DNA from: Bacteroidales bacterium
GTDB taxonomy: Bacteria; Bacteroidota; Bacteroidia; Bacteroidales; Muribaculaceae
DNA: 64,000 bases
Direction: 5' to 3'
Assembly (NCBI GenBank): GCA_003150235.1
Contig: QAMW01000036.1
Span: 1 to 64,000, forward strand
Made by a program: the position numbers and the translations under genes. This document shows positions 53,661 through 62,735 of the stretch, piece by piece. Each line of letters begins with the position of its first letter. The stretch's first letter is position 1. Under the pieces are notes generated by a model. That model made no database searches. It saw only the letters and a program-made list of their open reading frames with translations, and had not been told where the DNA came from.

Positions 53661-55814
53661 ATGAGAAAAATAGTCCTGTCATTATTAATTTTAGGTATAA
53701 ACATGATTCAGGCACAAGTAAAGACTGATAATGCTTCAAATCCGTTTTTCGCGGAATTTGAGACTGTACATAATACTATCCCGTTTGACCGGATAGAAAA
53801 TAAATATTATGAGGAGGCAATCGACCGCGGCATGGCGTTGCAGAACTCCGAGATAGAGGCGATAGTCAATTCACAGGAAGCGCCCACGTTTGAAAACACT
53901 ATCGTGGCGCTTGAGCGTTCGGGTGCCGACCTTAACCGTGTGCTGGGAGCTTTCTATCCGATACTTTCGGCTCTCAGCGATGACGAGCTTATGGAAATCT
54001 CACTGCGCGTGTCGGCAAAACTGTCGCAGCACTCTACCGGCATCAGCCTTAACGAGAGGCTGTGGAAGCGTATCAAGGCGGTGCATGACAACAAGGATAA
54101 TCTTTCGTTAAATCCCGAAGATGCCATGCTCCTTGCGACCACCTACGACAATTTCGCGCGTCAGGGCGCCGAATTGCAGGGAGAGGCGCGTGACACTTAC
54201 CGCAAATTGTCGGCGCGTCTGTCTGACCTCACTACCAAGTTCGGTCAAAATGTTTTGAAGGAGCTTAATACCTATGAGATATGGCTTACCGCCGATGATC
54301 TCGCAGGTCTCCCTTCAAGCGCGGTGGATGCTGCCGCCCTTGCCGCCAAGGAAAAGGGTAGGGAGGGTGAATATCTGTTTACTCTCGCCCAACCTGTCTA
54401 CATGGCGTTTATGAAAAACAGTGACCGCCGTGACCTGCGTGAGAAATTTTACCGACTTTACAACAGCCGCAACACCAAGGGCGAATACTCCAATATGGAG
54501 ATAATGACCGAGATAGCTGATACGCGCCGTCAGATTGCCAATCTTTTCGGTAAGGCTACATACGCCGAATATAAGCTTGAAAAGACCATGGCAGAGACTC
54601 CCGAAAATGTCAACAAGCTCCTTAAGCAGCTTGCCGAGGCGTATCGTCCCGCCCAGTTGCGCGAGTTTGCTGAAATAGAGGCTTTTGCTTCTGAGCGCGA
54701 GGGTAAGCCTGTAAAGTTACAGCCATGGGATTACAGCTATTACGCCAACAAACTGAAGGAGGCAAAATATAGCTACGACGAGGAGGAGCTGCGCCCATAT
54801 TTCGAGCTTAACAATGTGATTGACGGCGTGTTTGGTCTCGCCACAAAGCTTTATGGTCTTACTTTTGTTCAGAATCCCGACATCAAGGTTTACCATCCCG
54901 ATGTGAAGGCATTTGATGTAAAAGATGCCGACGGAAAGTTTATCGGCGTTATCTATACCGACTTTTTCCCGCGTGAGAGCAAGCGTCCCGGAGCGTGGAT
55001 GACCAATTTCCGCGAGGAGTGGATTACGGCTTATGGCGACTCGGTGCGTCCGCATGTGTCAATAGTGATGAATTTTACGAAGCCTACCGATTCCAATCCG
55101 TCGCTTCTTACTCCCTACGAGGTCGAGACGTTCCTGCATGAGTTCGGTCACGCGCTTCACGGGCTGCTCGCCGAGACAAAATATGCTTCGCTTTCCGGCA
55201 CCAACGTGTATCGCGATTTTGTGGAGCTCCCCTCGCAGTTCAACGAGAATTACCTTACGCAGAAAGAATTCCTTGACGGTTTCGCGAAGCATTACAAGAC
55301 CGGAGAGCCTATACCTGTCGAGCTGGTCGAGAAGATTGTCGACACATCACAGTTTGGTGCCGGCTATGCCTGTCTGCGTCAGCTGTCATTCGGTCTGACC
55401 GACATGGCTTGGCATTCTACAACAGCGCCGGTTGCCGACCCGGTGAAGTTTGAGAATGATGCCGCCGCTCCTGTAGCCATGTTTGACGAGGTGGAAGGGT
55501 GCATGTTCAGTCCGCAGTTCAGCCACATCTTCTCCGGAGGATATGCTGCGGGTTATTACAGCTACAAGTGGGCTGAGGTGCTTGATGCCGATGCATTCTC
55601 GGTGTTCCTTAAAAACGGGCTGTTTGATAAGGCTACCGCCGATTCGTTCCGCAAAAATGTATTGACACGCGGCGGTACGGAGCATCCAATGACGCTCTAC
55701 AAGCGTTTCCGCGGACAGGAACCCACCATAGACGCCCTCCTTGAACGCGACGGCGTAAAGGCACCCGCCGATGCCCCCTCCCTCCCGCAACCCCTCCCCG
55801 CCACCAAAGACTGA
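53661..55814 (+). CDS. exported M3-family peptidyl-dipeptidase
   Basis: About 717 residues of the Dcp/oligopeptidase type. The signal peptide is MRKIVLSLLILGINMIQA. The zinc motif HEFGH is at about 493-497 in VETFLHEFGHALHGLLA, with the downstream Glu in FVELPSQFNENY. It releases dipeptides from C-termini in the periplasm. The start at 53661 is preferred; an ATG four codons upstream (53649) is possible. Together with the exported dipeptidyl-peptidase III it points to active periplasmic peptide recycling. Confidence 0.93.
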   Translation: MRKIVLSLLILGINMIQAQVKTDNASNPFFAEFETVHNTIPFDRIENKYYEEAIDRGMALQNSEIEAIVNSQEAPTFENTIVALERSGADLNRVLGAFYPILSALSDDELMEISLRVSAKLSQHSTGISLNERLWKRIKAVHDNKDNLSLNPEDAMLLATTYDNFARQGAELQGEARDTYRKLSARLSDLTTKFGQNVLKELNTYEIWLTADDLAGLPSSAVDAAALAAKEKGREGEYLFTLAQPVYMAFMKNSDRRDLREKFYRLYNSRNTKGEYSNMEIMTEIADTRRQIANLFGKATYAEYKLEKTMAETPENVNKLLKQLAEAYRPAQLREFAEIEAFASEREGKPVKLQPWDYSYYANKLKEAKYSYDEEELRPYFELNNVIDGVFGLATKLYGLTFVQNPDIKVYHPDVKAFDVKDADGKFIGVIYTDFFPRESKRPGAWMTNFREEWITAYGDSVRPHVSIVMNFTKPTDSNPSLLTPYEVETFLHEFGHALHGLLAETKYASLSGTNVYRDFVELPSQFNENYLTQKEFLDGFAKHYKTGEPIPVELVEKIVDTSQFGAGYACLRQLSFGLTDMAWHSTTAPVADPVKFENDAAAPVAMFDEVEGCMFSPQFSHIFSGGYAAGYYSYKWAEVLDADAFSVFLKNGLFDKATADSFRKNVLTRGGTEHPMTLYKRFRGQEPTIDALLERDGVKAPADAPSLPQPLPATKD

Positions 55815-55857
55815 CGTTTATCAGATTCCGCTGCGCGGGTGTAGGACATTATATATG

Positions 55858-56159
55858 GCACAATGTCATTAATTTAAAAATTTTGCCCGGAATGGGCAAG
55901 ATAGTGTTAACCGCGGGTAGCCCCCGGAGGGGGCACCCGTGGAATGCAAGTCCCAACATAACAACGCAACCCTGAAACGGGTTGCATGAATATATGCTAA
56001 TCAGACTTCCTATGCAACCCGCTCCGGGGTTGAACCAAGGAGAGAGGTACTTGAGCCACGGGTATGCCTTCGGCATTACCCGCGGTTACTAAGATAAATC
56101 CCCATGCGGGGATTTATGACTCCCTACGCCTTAACTTAGTGACATTGTATATATGGCAC
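55858..56159 (-). repeat. composite hairpin repeat, copy 2 (inverted), in a 450-bp gene-free region
   Basis: Read on the minus strand, this has the same hairpin order as copy 1 at 12.6 kb, beginning with ATGTCACTAAGTTAAGG and ending with TTTTGCCC-attcc-GGGCAAAA. Edges at 55862-55875 and 56134-56146 read as inverted CAATGTCA / TGACATTG ends. Just outside or across these lie near-identical direct copies of ACATTATATATGGCAC (about 55845-55861) and ACATTGTATATATGGCAC (56141-56159). The rest of 55815-56264 holds no gene apart from the typA promoter. Confidence 0.8.
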
Positions 56160-56213
56160 GTCCCTACATCATGGTGGTTTTTGCGGGCGTATACTGATTT
56201 TTTTTGCAAAGGG

Positions 56214-56245
56214 TTTGGTATATGTTTTTAAACATAGTAATTTTG
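56214..56245 (+). promoter_or_regulatory. promoter of typA (-33 and -7 boxes)
   Basis: TTTG at 56214-56217 and TAATTTTG at 56238-56245 have 20 bp between them. The ATG follows 19 bp downstream. Confidence 0.65.
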
Positions 56246-56264
56246 CAGTGAAAATCAAAAGAGT

Positions 56265-58064
56265 ATGCAGAACATAAGAAATATTGCCATTATCGCTCAC
56301 GTCGATCACGGCAAAACGACATTGGTCGACAAGATGTTGCTCGCGGGTAACCTTTTCAGAGAGAATCAGAATGCGGGTGAGTTAATTCTTGACAATAATG
56401 ACCTTGAGCGTGAACGAGGCATAACTATTCTGTCGAAAAACGTCTCAATTAACTATAAGGGATATAAAATCAACATCATCGACACTCCGGGACACGCCGA
56501 TTTCGGCGGCGAGGTAGAGCGTGTGCTCAATATGGCTGACGGCTGCCTGCTGCTTGTCGATGCATTCGAGGGCCCGATGCCTCAGACACGTTTTGTATTG
56601 CAGAAAGCCATACAGATGGGGCTTAAACCTGTCGTGGTAATCAATAAGGTAGATAAGCCCAACTGCCGCCCCGACGAGGTGCAGGAGATGGTGTTTGACC
56701 TCATGTTTAATCTTGACGCGACCGAGAATCAGCTTGATTTCCCGACCATCTATGGCTCGGCAAAGCAGGGCTGGATGTCGACCGACTGGCGCAAGCCTAC
56801 CGACAATATCCTTCCGGTGCTCGATGCCATAATCGAGTACATACCGGAACCGGAGACTTTGGATGGCGACCCGCAGATGCTTATCACGTCGCTTGACTAT
56901 TCAAGCTACGTAGGCCGTATCGCCGTGGGTCGTGTGCATCGCGGCACATTGCGCGAAGGCATGGACATCGCTTTGTGTAAAAAAGACGGCTCCGTGGTAA
57001 AGCAGCGTATCAAGGAGCTGCACACATTTGAAGGCATGGGTCGCAAACGTGTGCAAGAGGTGTCATCGGGCGACATTTGTGCGCTTGTCGGCATCGAGGG
57101 ATTTGAAATCGGCGATACAGTATCGGATATCAATAACCCGGAGCCGCTTCCGCGTATAGCCATCGATGAGCCTACAATGTCAATGACATTTACCATAAAC
57201 GACTCGCCCTTTTTCGGAAAGGACGGCAAGTATGTGACATCGCGTCATATCGCCGACCGTCTTGAAAAGGAGCTTGACCGCAATCTCGCGCTGAGAGTCA
57301 GCAAGGCACCTCACGAGGATGTATGGACTGTCTACGGTCGCGGTGTGCTTCACTTGTCGGTGCTCATAGAGACTATGCGCCGCGAAGGTTATGAGCTTCA
57401 GGTGGGTCAGCCACAGGTAATCATCAAGGAGATTGACGGGCAGAAATGCGAACCGGTCGAACTGCTTACCATCAATGTCCCCGAGGAATATTCAAGCAAA
57501 ATCATAGATATGGTGACCCGTCGCAAGGGTGAGATGGTGTCGATGACCACCCAGAACGACCGTCTGCATATCGAGTTCAACATACCGTCGCGAGGCATCA
57601 TCGGCTTGCGAAACAATGTGCTTACCGCATCGGCGGGTGAGGCAATCATGGCTCACCGTTTCCTTGAGTATCAGCCCTGGAAAGGCGATATCGAGCGTCG
57701 TACCAACGGTTCTCTGATAGCAATGGAGGCGGGAACCGCATACGCCTACGCTATTGACAAGCTCCAGGATCGCGGTCGATTCTTTATCTTCCCGCAGGAA
57801 GAAGTCTATGCCGGACAGGTTGTAGGCGAGAATGCCAAGGACAATGATATCGTGGTCAATGTCACCAAGTCGAAGAAATTGACCAACATGCGTGCATCGG
57901 GTGCCGACGACAAGGCGCGTATCATCCCGCCTGTTGTATTCAGCCTTGAGGAGGCGCTTGAATATATAAAGGAGGATGAGTATGTGGAGGTAACCCCCAA
58001 TCATCTGCGCCTGCGCAAGATAATTCTCGATGAAATAGAGAGGAAGAGGGCAAATAAAGCCTGA
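56265..58064 (+). CDS. typA: ribosome-associated GTPase TypA/BipA
   Basis: Translational GTPase of 599 residues. G motifs: AHVDHGKTTLVD near the N-terminus, RERGITI, DTPGHADFGGEVERV and NKVDKPNCRP. EF-G-like domains III and V are present, with the TypA-specific C-terminal domain near AYAIDKLQDRGRFFIFPQEE. It assists 50S assembly and stress or cold adaptation in studied species. A 16-bp hairpin follows its stop codon. Confidence 0.96.
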   Translation: MQNIRNIAIIAHVDHGKTTLVDKMLLAGNLFRENQNAGELILDNNDLERERGITILSKNVSINYKGYKINIIDTPGHADFGGEVERVLNMADGCLLLVDAFEGPMPQTRFVLQKAIQMGLKPVVVINKVDKPNCRPDEVQEMVFDLMFNLDATENQLDFPTIYGSAKQGWMSTDWRKPTDNILPVLDAIIEYIPEPETLDGDPQMLITSLDYSSYVGRIAVGRVHRGTLREGMDIALCKKDGSVVKQRIKELHTFEGMGRKRVQEVSSGDICALVGIEGFEIGDTVSDINNPEPLPRIAIDEPTMSMTFTINDSPFFGKDGKYVTSRHIADRLEKELDRNLALRVSKAPHEDVWTVYGRGVLHLSVLIETMRREGYELQVGQPQVIIKEIDGQKCEPVELLTINVPEEYSSKIIDMVTRRKGEMVSMTTQNDRLHIEFNIPSRGIIGLRNNVLTASAGEAIMAHRFLEYQPWKGDIERRTNGSLIAMEAGTAYAYAIDKLQDRGRFFIFPQEEVYAGQVVGENAKDNDIVVNVTKSKKLTNMRASGADDKARIIPPVVFSLEEALEYIKEDEYVEVTPNHLRLRKIILDEIERKRANKA

Positions 58065-58087
58065 TTCCGGCGAACAATACATATAGT

Positions 58088-58130
58088 AAAAGTGTCTTAT
58101 AGTCAAGTAGTAACTATAAGACACTTTTAT
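58088..58130. terminator. perfect 16-bp hairpin between typA and the PepSY-like gene
   Basis: AAAAGTGTCTTATAGT (58088-58103) pairs perfectly with 58113-58128 around a nine-base loop. The 3' arm ends in TTTT followed by ATTATG. It reads as a bidirectional terminator. The next ATG (58132) starts only three bases after the stem, so it also covers that gene's initiation region. Confidence 0.8.
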
Positions 58131-58131
58131 T

Positions 58132-58608
58132 ATGTACCGTTTCATTCAAAAGACCGTACTTGCGGTTGTCGCCGCGTTCACAGCCGGATGCCTGTCGTCG
58201 TCAGCTTATGTGCCTGTGTCGGTGGAGAGTTCCGACCTTCCCGTAGAGGCAAAGTCTTTCATAAAGAAGCATTTTGACGGCAAGACCATTGTCAAGTATG
58301 AAAAGAAGTTCTGGTCAAATTCCTACGAGCTTGAGCTTTCCGACGGGACTGACATTGATTTTGACTCAAAAGGCAAGTGTACGGAGGTGAGCGCGCCTGA
58401 CCACGGTGTGCTGTCAACTGTCCTCGTGCGAGAACTGCTTCCTGCCGGTGCCTGCAAGACACTCTCTGACCAGGGTATGCTGGAGTCAGTAGAGGAGATA
58501 CAGATTAATCCTACGAAGGGTTACAAGGTAGAGGTGCGTCACGAACGCATCGATGATTACCGGTTCAACAACGCGGGACAGATGACACGCGTGACACATG
58601 ACGATTAG
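58132..58608 (+). CDS. exported PepSY-like (DUF2874) protein
   Basis: A 158-residue protein with a signal peptide (FIQKTVLAVVAAFTAGCLSS; the GC is lipobox-like but followed by LSSSA). Two PepSY-like beta-alpha repeats follow (LPVEAKSFIKKHFDGKTIVK, YELELSDGTDIDFDSKGKCT; YKVEVRHERIDDYRFNNAGQ). Such small periplasmic proteins are common in Bacteroidota and some inhibit proteases; the role here is unknown. No TAnnTTTG box lies upstream, so expression may depend on read-through from typA. Confidence 0.78.
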   Translation: MYRFIQKTVLAVVAAFTAGCLSSSAYVPVSVESSDLPVEAKSFIKKHFDGKTIVKYEKKFWSNSYELELSDGTDIDFDSKGKCTEVSAPDHGVLSTVLVRELLPAGACKTLSDQGMLESVEEIQINPTKGYKVEVRHERIDDYRFNNAGQMTRVTHDD

Positions 58609-58635
58609 ATATATTTTTTCGGGTTTGTATAATAA

Positions 58636-58676
58636 AATGGCGTGGTACCGGCTTAGGGTATCACGCCATTGTCTTT
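58636..58676. terminator. terminator between the PepSY-like gene and the MFS gene
   Basis: AATGGCGTG (58636-58644) pairs with CACGCCATT (58662-58670), extendable inward through GGTACC/GGTATC with one wobble. TGTCTTTTT follows on the plus strand. It serves the plus-strand gene and possibly both convergent genes. Confidence 0.75.
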
Positions 58677-58690
58677 TTGGGGGCAGGTCT

Positions 58691-60127
58691 TTATTCGTTG
58701 ATTTCGCCTTCAGAGGTGAATATCTCTTCCTCGCGGGTTGCCGAGATATTGGGGAGTTCAAGTCCGTAATGCTTCTTGGCATCGAGGGCTTTCAGCCATA
58801 TACCGAATACGAGGGCGAGCACACCGAGAGCGGCGAAGAGAAGCATCGGATTGGTGTAGTCATACATCATCGGGTCGGTGACTCCGGGATTGGATGAGGT
58901 CAATACGATACCTATCAGAATCGGGAAGAGTGACAGACCGATGTTCTGCACCCAGAATATGAGGGAATAGGCGCTTCCCAGAAAACGTGCATCCATAATC
59001 TTGGGGACAGAGGGCCAGAGAGCGGCGGGTACAAGCGAGAACGACACACCCAGTACGATGATTGCCGTGAACGCGAGAGCCTTGCTTGGATAAGCCGGAA
59101 GGAGAAGCGCGAATGTAAGGTGACACACAATCATGAGTATGGCACCGAGTATGAGCATTGACGCGCCTTTACCCTTGCGGTCAAGGAAATATCCCAGGAA
59201 CGGGGTCAATACGGCAGCACCGATAGGGAACCAGCGGAATATGTCGGCGGCTGTGGTGGCGTCGATGCCAAGATTGCACTGAAGCATATTGGCGGCATAA
59301 CGCTGGAAGGGGAAGATTGCGGAATAATAAAGTACGCAGAGCATCGCTATAATCCAGAACAGCTTGCTTGTGAGGATATTTTTAACATCATTGAGCTTAA
59401 ACTCTTCTTCAGCGGTGTCGTCATTCTTTGACGAGCCGATTTCCTTGTCGAGTTTTGCATCGAAGAATGTAAACACGATGTAGCATATAAGTCCGATGAA
59501 AAGGAGTGCGGTGCAGAATCCTACCGGTACGACAACGGTAGGTTCGCCTCCCATCCAGTCGGCAAGACGCGGCGAAATCGAGAATACTGCGAATACACCG
59601 AAACGGGCAATCGCCATCTCTGCACCCATTGCAAGCGCCATTTCCTTGCCTTCAAACCACTTGGCGAGAGTCTTTGACACGGTGATACCCGCCATCTCGC
59701 ATCCGCATCCGAATATCATAAAGCCGAATGCCGCCAGCTTCGCGCTGCCCGGCATTGCTGTCCACCACGAGTTGAGCCACTGGTCAAGCGCGCTGCCTTG
59801 GAAGAGGTCGCTGATAGCGTATAGTTTTATACATGCGCCGACCACCATCACCGATGCGGAAAGAGTACCGGTAAAGCGCACTCCCATCTTGTCAAGGATA
59901 ATACCGGCAAGAATCAGGAATCCGAATACGTTCAGGATATATTCCGCGCCGGCATAATAGCCGAATGCGTCGGGCGACCATCCGCGCTCCGTCTCTATGA
60001 GGGACTGTAGCGGCGACATGACGTCTACAAACATGTAGGCGAAAAACATCATCGACGCCACAAGCACGAGCACCGTCCAGCGTGCCCACGCCTTGTCGTT
60101 GAGTGTTTGTTTGACTTGTTCTGTCAT
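58691..60127 (-). CDS. major facilitator superfamily transporter
   Basis: About 478 residues with twelve predicted membrane helices. The first follows ARWTVLVLVASMMFFAYMFV, and a polar central loop separates the two six-helix halves (DAKLDKEIGSSKNDDTAEEE). GIILDKMGVRF and GYFLDRKGKGA fit the MFS loop motif between helices 2/3 and 8/9. Substrate not inferable; it resembles Bacteroidales anion or sugar-acid MFS proteins. The start at 60127 is chosen because codons up to 60166 lie in the leader. A TAAATTTG box is at 60164-60171. Confidence 0.85.
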   Translation of the reverse strand: MTEQVKQTLNDKAWARWTVLVLVASMMFFAYMFVDVMSPLQSLIETERGWSPDAFGYYAGAEYILNVFGFLILAGIILDKMGVRFTGTLSASVMVVGACIKLYAISDLFQGSALDQWLNSWWTAMPGSAKLAAFGFMIFGCGCEMAGITVSKTLAKWFEGKEMALAMGAEMAIARFGVFAVFSISPRLADWMGGEPTVVVPVGFCTALLFIGLICYIVFTFFDAKLDKEIGSSKNDDTAEEEFKLNDVKNILTSKLFWIIAMLCVLYYSAIFPFQRYAANMLQCNLGIDATTAADIFRWFPIGAAVLTPFLGYFLDRKGKGASMLILGAILMIVCHLTFALLLPAYPSKALAFTAIIVLGVSFSLVPAALWPSVPKIMDARFLGSAYSLIFWVQNIGLSLFPILIGIVLTSSNPGVTDPMMYDYTNPMLLFAALGVLALVFGIWLKALDAKKHYGLELPNISATREEEIFTSEGEINE

Positions 60128-60163
60128 AGCTTGTTTTGCATTTAATGTGATAAATATTTTCCA

Positions 60164-60171
60164 CAAATTTA
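60164..60171 (-). promoter_or_regulatory. TAnnTTTG promoter box of the MFS gene
   Basis: TAAATTTG on the minus strand lies 36 bp before the ATG at 60127, and supports the choice of the later start. Confidence 0.5.
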
Positions 60172-60231
60172 CGTAAAATCGCTTTAATGAGAGAAATTAT
60201 AGCTAATTTCGTAACATTATTTAAAGAGAAA

Positions 60232-61344
60232 ATGTATTCAAGACAACCTTACACGTTTGACCGTGTAGTTCGTATCATTATCACATGTGTCATAATCGTT
60301 GGCATCATCTGGCTCATCAACATCCTGAAGGGAGTGTTATTGCCTTTCTGTGTGGCTTGCCTTGTCGCCTATCTGTTTGAGCCGTTTGTGCAGTTTAACC
60401 GCCGTCTGCTCCGGCTGAAGGGGAGGGTGGTTGCCATCTTTATCACGCTTTTTGAGGCGACTTTCCTTTTCGGGATATTGTGTTATGTGCTTGTGCCTAT
60501 GATTATGAGCGAGATGCAGCACATGGGACACCTGCTGAAGGTGTATTCCAATACCGAACTCGAAATACCTTTCATGCCTGAGGGTGTACATTCTTTTATA
60601 AAAAAGTATGTTGATTTTGAATACCTGGCAAGTCTGATGCGGCGGGAAGACCAGATTAAGATGCTGGAAAACGTATTGTCATCCACATGGAGTGTGGTGA
60701 CAAGCGGTATCAGCATGATTATCGGTCTGTTAAGCTGGTTTATAGTATTCCTGTATGTGATATTCATCATGCTTGACTATGAGAAACTTGCGCTTATGGG
60801 TCGTCATCTTGTGCCTCCGATGTACCGCCGCACGGTATTCCGTATAGGCCGTGACATACAACGGTCCATGAATCATTATTTCCGTGGTCAGGCACTTGTC
60901 GCATTTTGCGTGGGCGTGCTTTTCAGCATCGGTTTCCTTATCATCGACATGCCTCTTGCAATAGTACTCGGTATGTTTATCGGTTTATTGAACATGGTGC
61001 CTTATCTACAGCTTATATCGATAATTCCCACCACGATATTGTGTCTGGTATGCTCGGTCGACTCCGGTGTCAACTTCTGGGTGATTTTCTGGGAGTGCAT
61101 GGCGGTTTATGCGATAGTGCAGGCTATACAGGATCTTTACCTCACTCCTAAAATCATGGGTAAGGCGATGGGGCTTAATCCGGCTATAATATTACTATCG
61201 CTGTCGGTATGGGGATGCCTGCTCGGTTTCCTCGGGCTTATAATAGCGTTGCCGCTGACAACTCTCCTGCTCGCGTACTACGATGAATATATCACCCTGC
61301 AGACACGGCGCCATGAACATGCGGCACATAACCATGTGTCCTAA
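60232..61344 (+). CDS. AI-2E family transporter (PerM-like)
   Basis: About 370 residues with seven or eight membrane helices. The N-terminus YTFDRVVRIIITCVIIVGII and helix LLPFCVACLVAYLFEPFVQF fit the family, as does the C-terminal PKIMGKAMGLNPAIILLSLS. Members include the E. coli autoinducer-2 exporter TqsA and Na+/H+ antiporters, so the substrate is open. I prefer the ATG at 60232; an earlier in-frame ATG at 60187 adds 15 residues. Its last four bases overlap the convergent DUF2007 gene. Confidence 0.87.
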   Translation: MYSRQPYTFDRVVRIIITCVIIVGIIWLINILKGVLLPFCVACLVAYLFEPFVQFNRRLLRLKGRVVAIFITLFEATFLFGILCYVLVPMIMSEMQHMGHLLKVYSNTELEIPFMPEGVHSFIKKYVDFEYLASLMRREDQIKMLENVLSSTWSVVTSGISMIIGLLSWFIVFLYVIFIMLDYEKLALMGRHLVPPMYRRTVFRIGRDIQRSMNHYFRGQALVAFCVGVLFSIGFLIIDMPLAIVLGMFIGLLNMVPYLQLISIIPTTILCLVCSVDSGVNFWVIFWECMAVYAIVQAIQDLYLTPKIMGKAMGLNPAIILLSLSVWGCLLGFLGLIIALPLTTLLLAYYDEYITLQTRRHEHAAHNHVS

Positions 61345-61595
61345 TCCTCCGGCTGACCGGGAAGAGGTTTCGACTTCATTATTTGTATAGCCTTTTCCAT
61401 GTCGCGGCGGAATATAAGCAGCTTGATCGACCCCCATGGAGCCAGTCCCACCGGATATACCGACGAGAATATCTCGTTGTTGATGATACACGGCACTCCG
61501 TTGGTCTCAAGGACTCCTTTTGCGATATAGGCATCGGCATCGTTTACGTAGGAATTGAACACTACGAGCCGGTCATCGTTGTCAGACTTGTTCAT
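61341..61595 (-). CDS. DUF2007 small protein
   Basis: An 84-residue protein with the DUF2007 fold: LVVFNSYVNDADAYIAKGVL then ETNGVPCIINNE and IKLLIFRRDMEKAIQIM. The domain is described as a putative signal-transducing or PII-like module; no function is proven. It lies eight bases after mltG and is probably co-transcribed with it. Confidence 0.85.
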   Translation of the reverse strand: MNKSDNDDRLVVFNSYVNDADAYIAKGVLETNGVPCIINNEIFSSVYPVGLAPWGSIKLLIFRRDMEKAIQIMKSKPLPGQPED

Positions 61596-61603
61596 GGTCG
61601 GTA

Positions 61604-62626
61604 TTATTTTATGTTGCGTGAGTTAAGTGCCTTGTGGTAACGAGCGGCGTTACGCTGATGTTCGGCATAGGTAGTGGCGAAGTTATGTCTGCCGGAAAAA
61701 TCTTCCTTGGCGCACATATATAAATACGGGTGAGGTTTTGAGTCAAGGATAGCCGTCATTGTCGCGGCATCGGCAATGCGGATGGGTCCCGGCGGAAGAC
61801 CTGTATTGAGATAGGTGTTGTAAGGCGACGGGGTGGCAAGGTGTTTCCCGGTTATACGGCGTAGTGAGAAATCTCCGACCGCAAATTTTACGGTCGGGTC
61901 TGCCTGCAGTTTCATTCCTTTTTCATAGCGGTTGAGGTAAAGTCGCCCGACGGTGGCGCGTTCTCCACGGTCGTTGGTCTCCTCTTCGGCTATGGAGGCG
62001 ATTGTGGCGACCTGCACCGGTGTCAGCCCGAGTTTAGATGCTTTTGCGCGTCGCTCGTCATTCCAGTATCGGTCACGATATCCGAGAAGGGTGTTTACAA
62101 CTTTTTCAGGTGATGCCGTCCAGTAAAATTCATACGAATCAGGGATAAATGCCGCCGCATATCCGGCGCGGTTGAAGCCTTTTGGGGGCAGTATGGAGTC
62201 ACAAGCCGCAATAAATGCCGCTGAATCGGTCTCAAGACGTGAACCTATCCTTGCGGCAAGCTGGTTGATTGTGCGCAGATTGTTGAAAGTCAGTTTTACC
62301 GGGGTCTGCGCTCCTCTTGACAATTTCCGGTATATGGTTACCGCGCTCATGCCCGGCTCTATCATGTATGCGCCGTGGGCGCGGGCTGCATCGGCACTTG
62401 TCAGCGACAAGAGTGTCGCGGCTCTTTTTCCTGTAGACCCAAGTTCCGATTCAAGCATTGATGCGATGTCATCGTCATCCATCGTGCCGGTCACATAAAT
62501 CCATTTCGTGTCGTTACCGTCATATCCCTTGACGATATAGCTGAAATAAACTGATGCCGCTACAATGACGATAATCACTGCAATAACTGCCAAGAGTATG
62601 GGGATAAATCTCGTTTTTTTCTTCAT
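61604..62626 (-). CDS. mltG: endolytic murein transglycosylase
   Basis: About 340 residues with one membrane helix (FIPILLAVIAVIIVIVAASV). The periplasmic YceG domain contains the catalytic Glu in VATIASIAEEETNDRGERAT and the motif MKLQADPTVKFAVG, plus YNTYLNTGLPPGPI. It cuts nascent glycan strands and helps set their length. The start at 62626 gives a normal N-terminus; upstream in-frame codons cross the promoter and terminator. Confidence 0.94.
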   Translation of the reverse strand: MKKKTRFIPILLAVIAVIIVIVAASVYFSYIVKGYDGNDTKWIYVTGTMDDDDIASMLESELGSTGKRAATLLSLTSADAARAHGAYMIEPGMSAVTIYRKLSRGAQTPVKLTFNNLRTINQLAARIGSRLETDSAAFIAACDSILPPKGFNRAGYAAAFIPDSYEFYWTASPEKVVNTLLGYRDRYWNDERRAKASKLGLTPVQVATIASIAEEETNDRGERATVGRLYLNRYEKGMKLQADPTVKFAVGDFSLRRITGKHLATPSPYNTYLNTGLPPGPIRIADAATMTAILDSKPHPYLYMCAKEDFSGRHNFATTYAEHQRNAARYHKALNSRNIK

Positions 62627-62652
62627 TTGACCAATCTGTGATTTGAATAACG

Positions 62653-62660
62653 CAAATATA
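62653..62660 (-). promoter_or_regulatory. TAnnTTTG promoter box of mltG
   Basis: TATATTTG on the minus strand lies 26 bp before the mltG ATG, just downstream of the terminator of the preceding gene. Confidence 0.55.
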
Positions 62661-62671
62661 ACAAAAAGTGG

Positions 62672-62714
62672 TGAAAAAGAAATGGGATGTGGCGTGTTTG
62701 AGCCACATCCCATT
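62672..62714 (-). terminator. terminator after the Omp28-like gene
   Basis: AATGGGATGTGGC (62681-62693) pairs perfectly with 62702-62714. On the minus strand it is followed by TCTTTTTC, a typical intrinsic terminator. Confidence 0.88.
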
Positions 62715-62735
62715 GTGATGAAATCAGTTCAGGCG

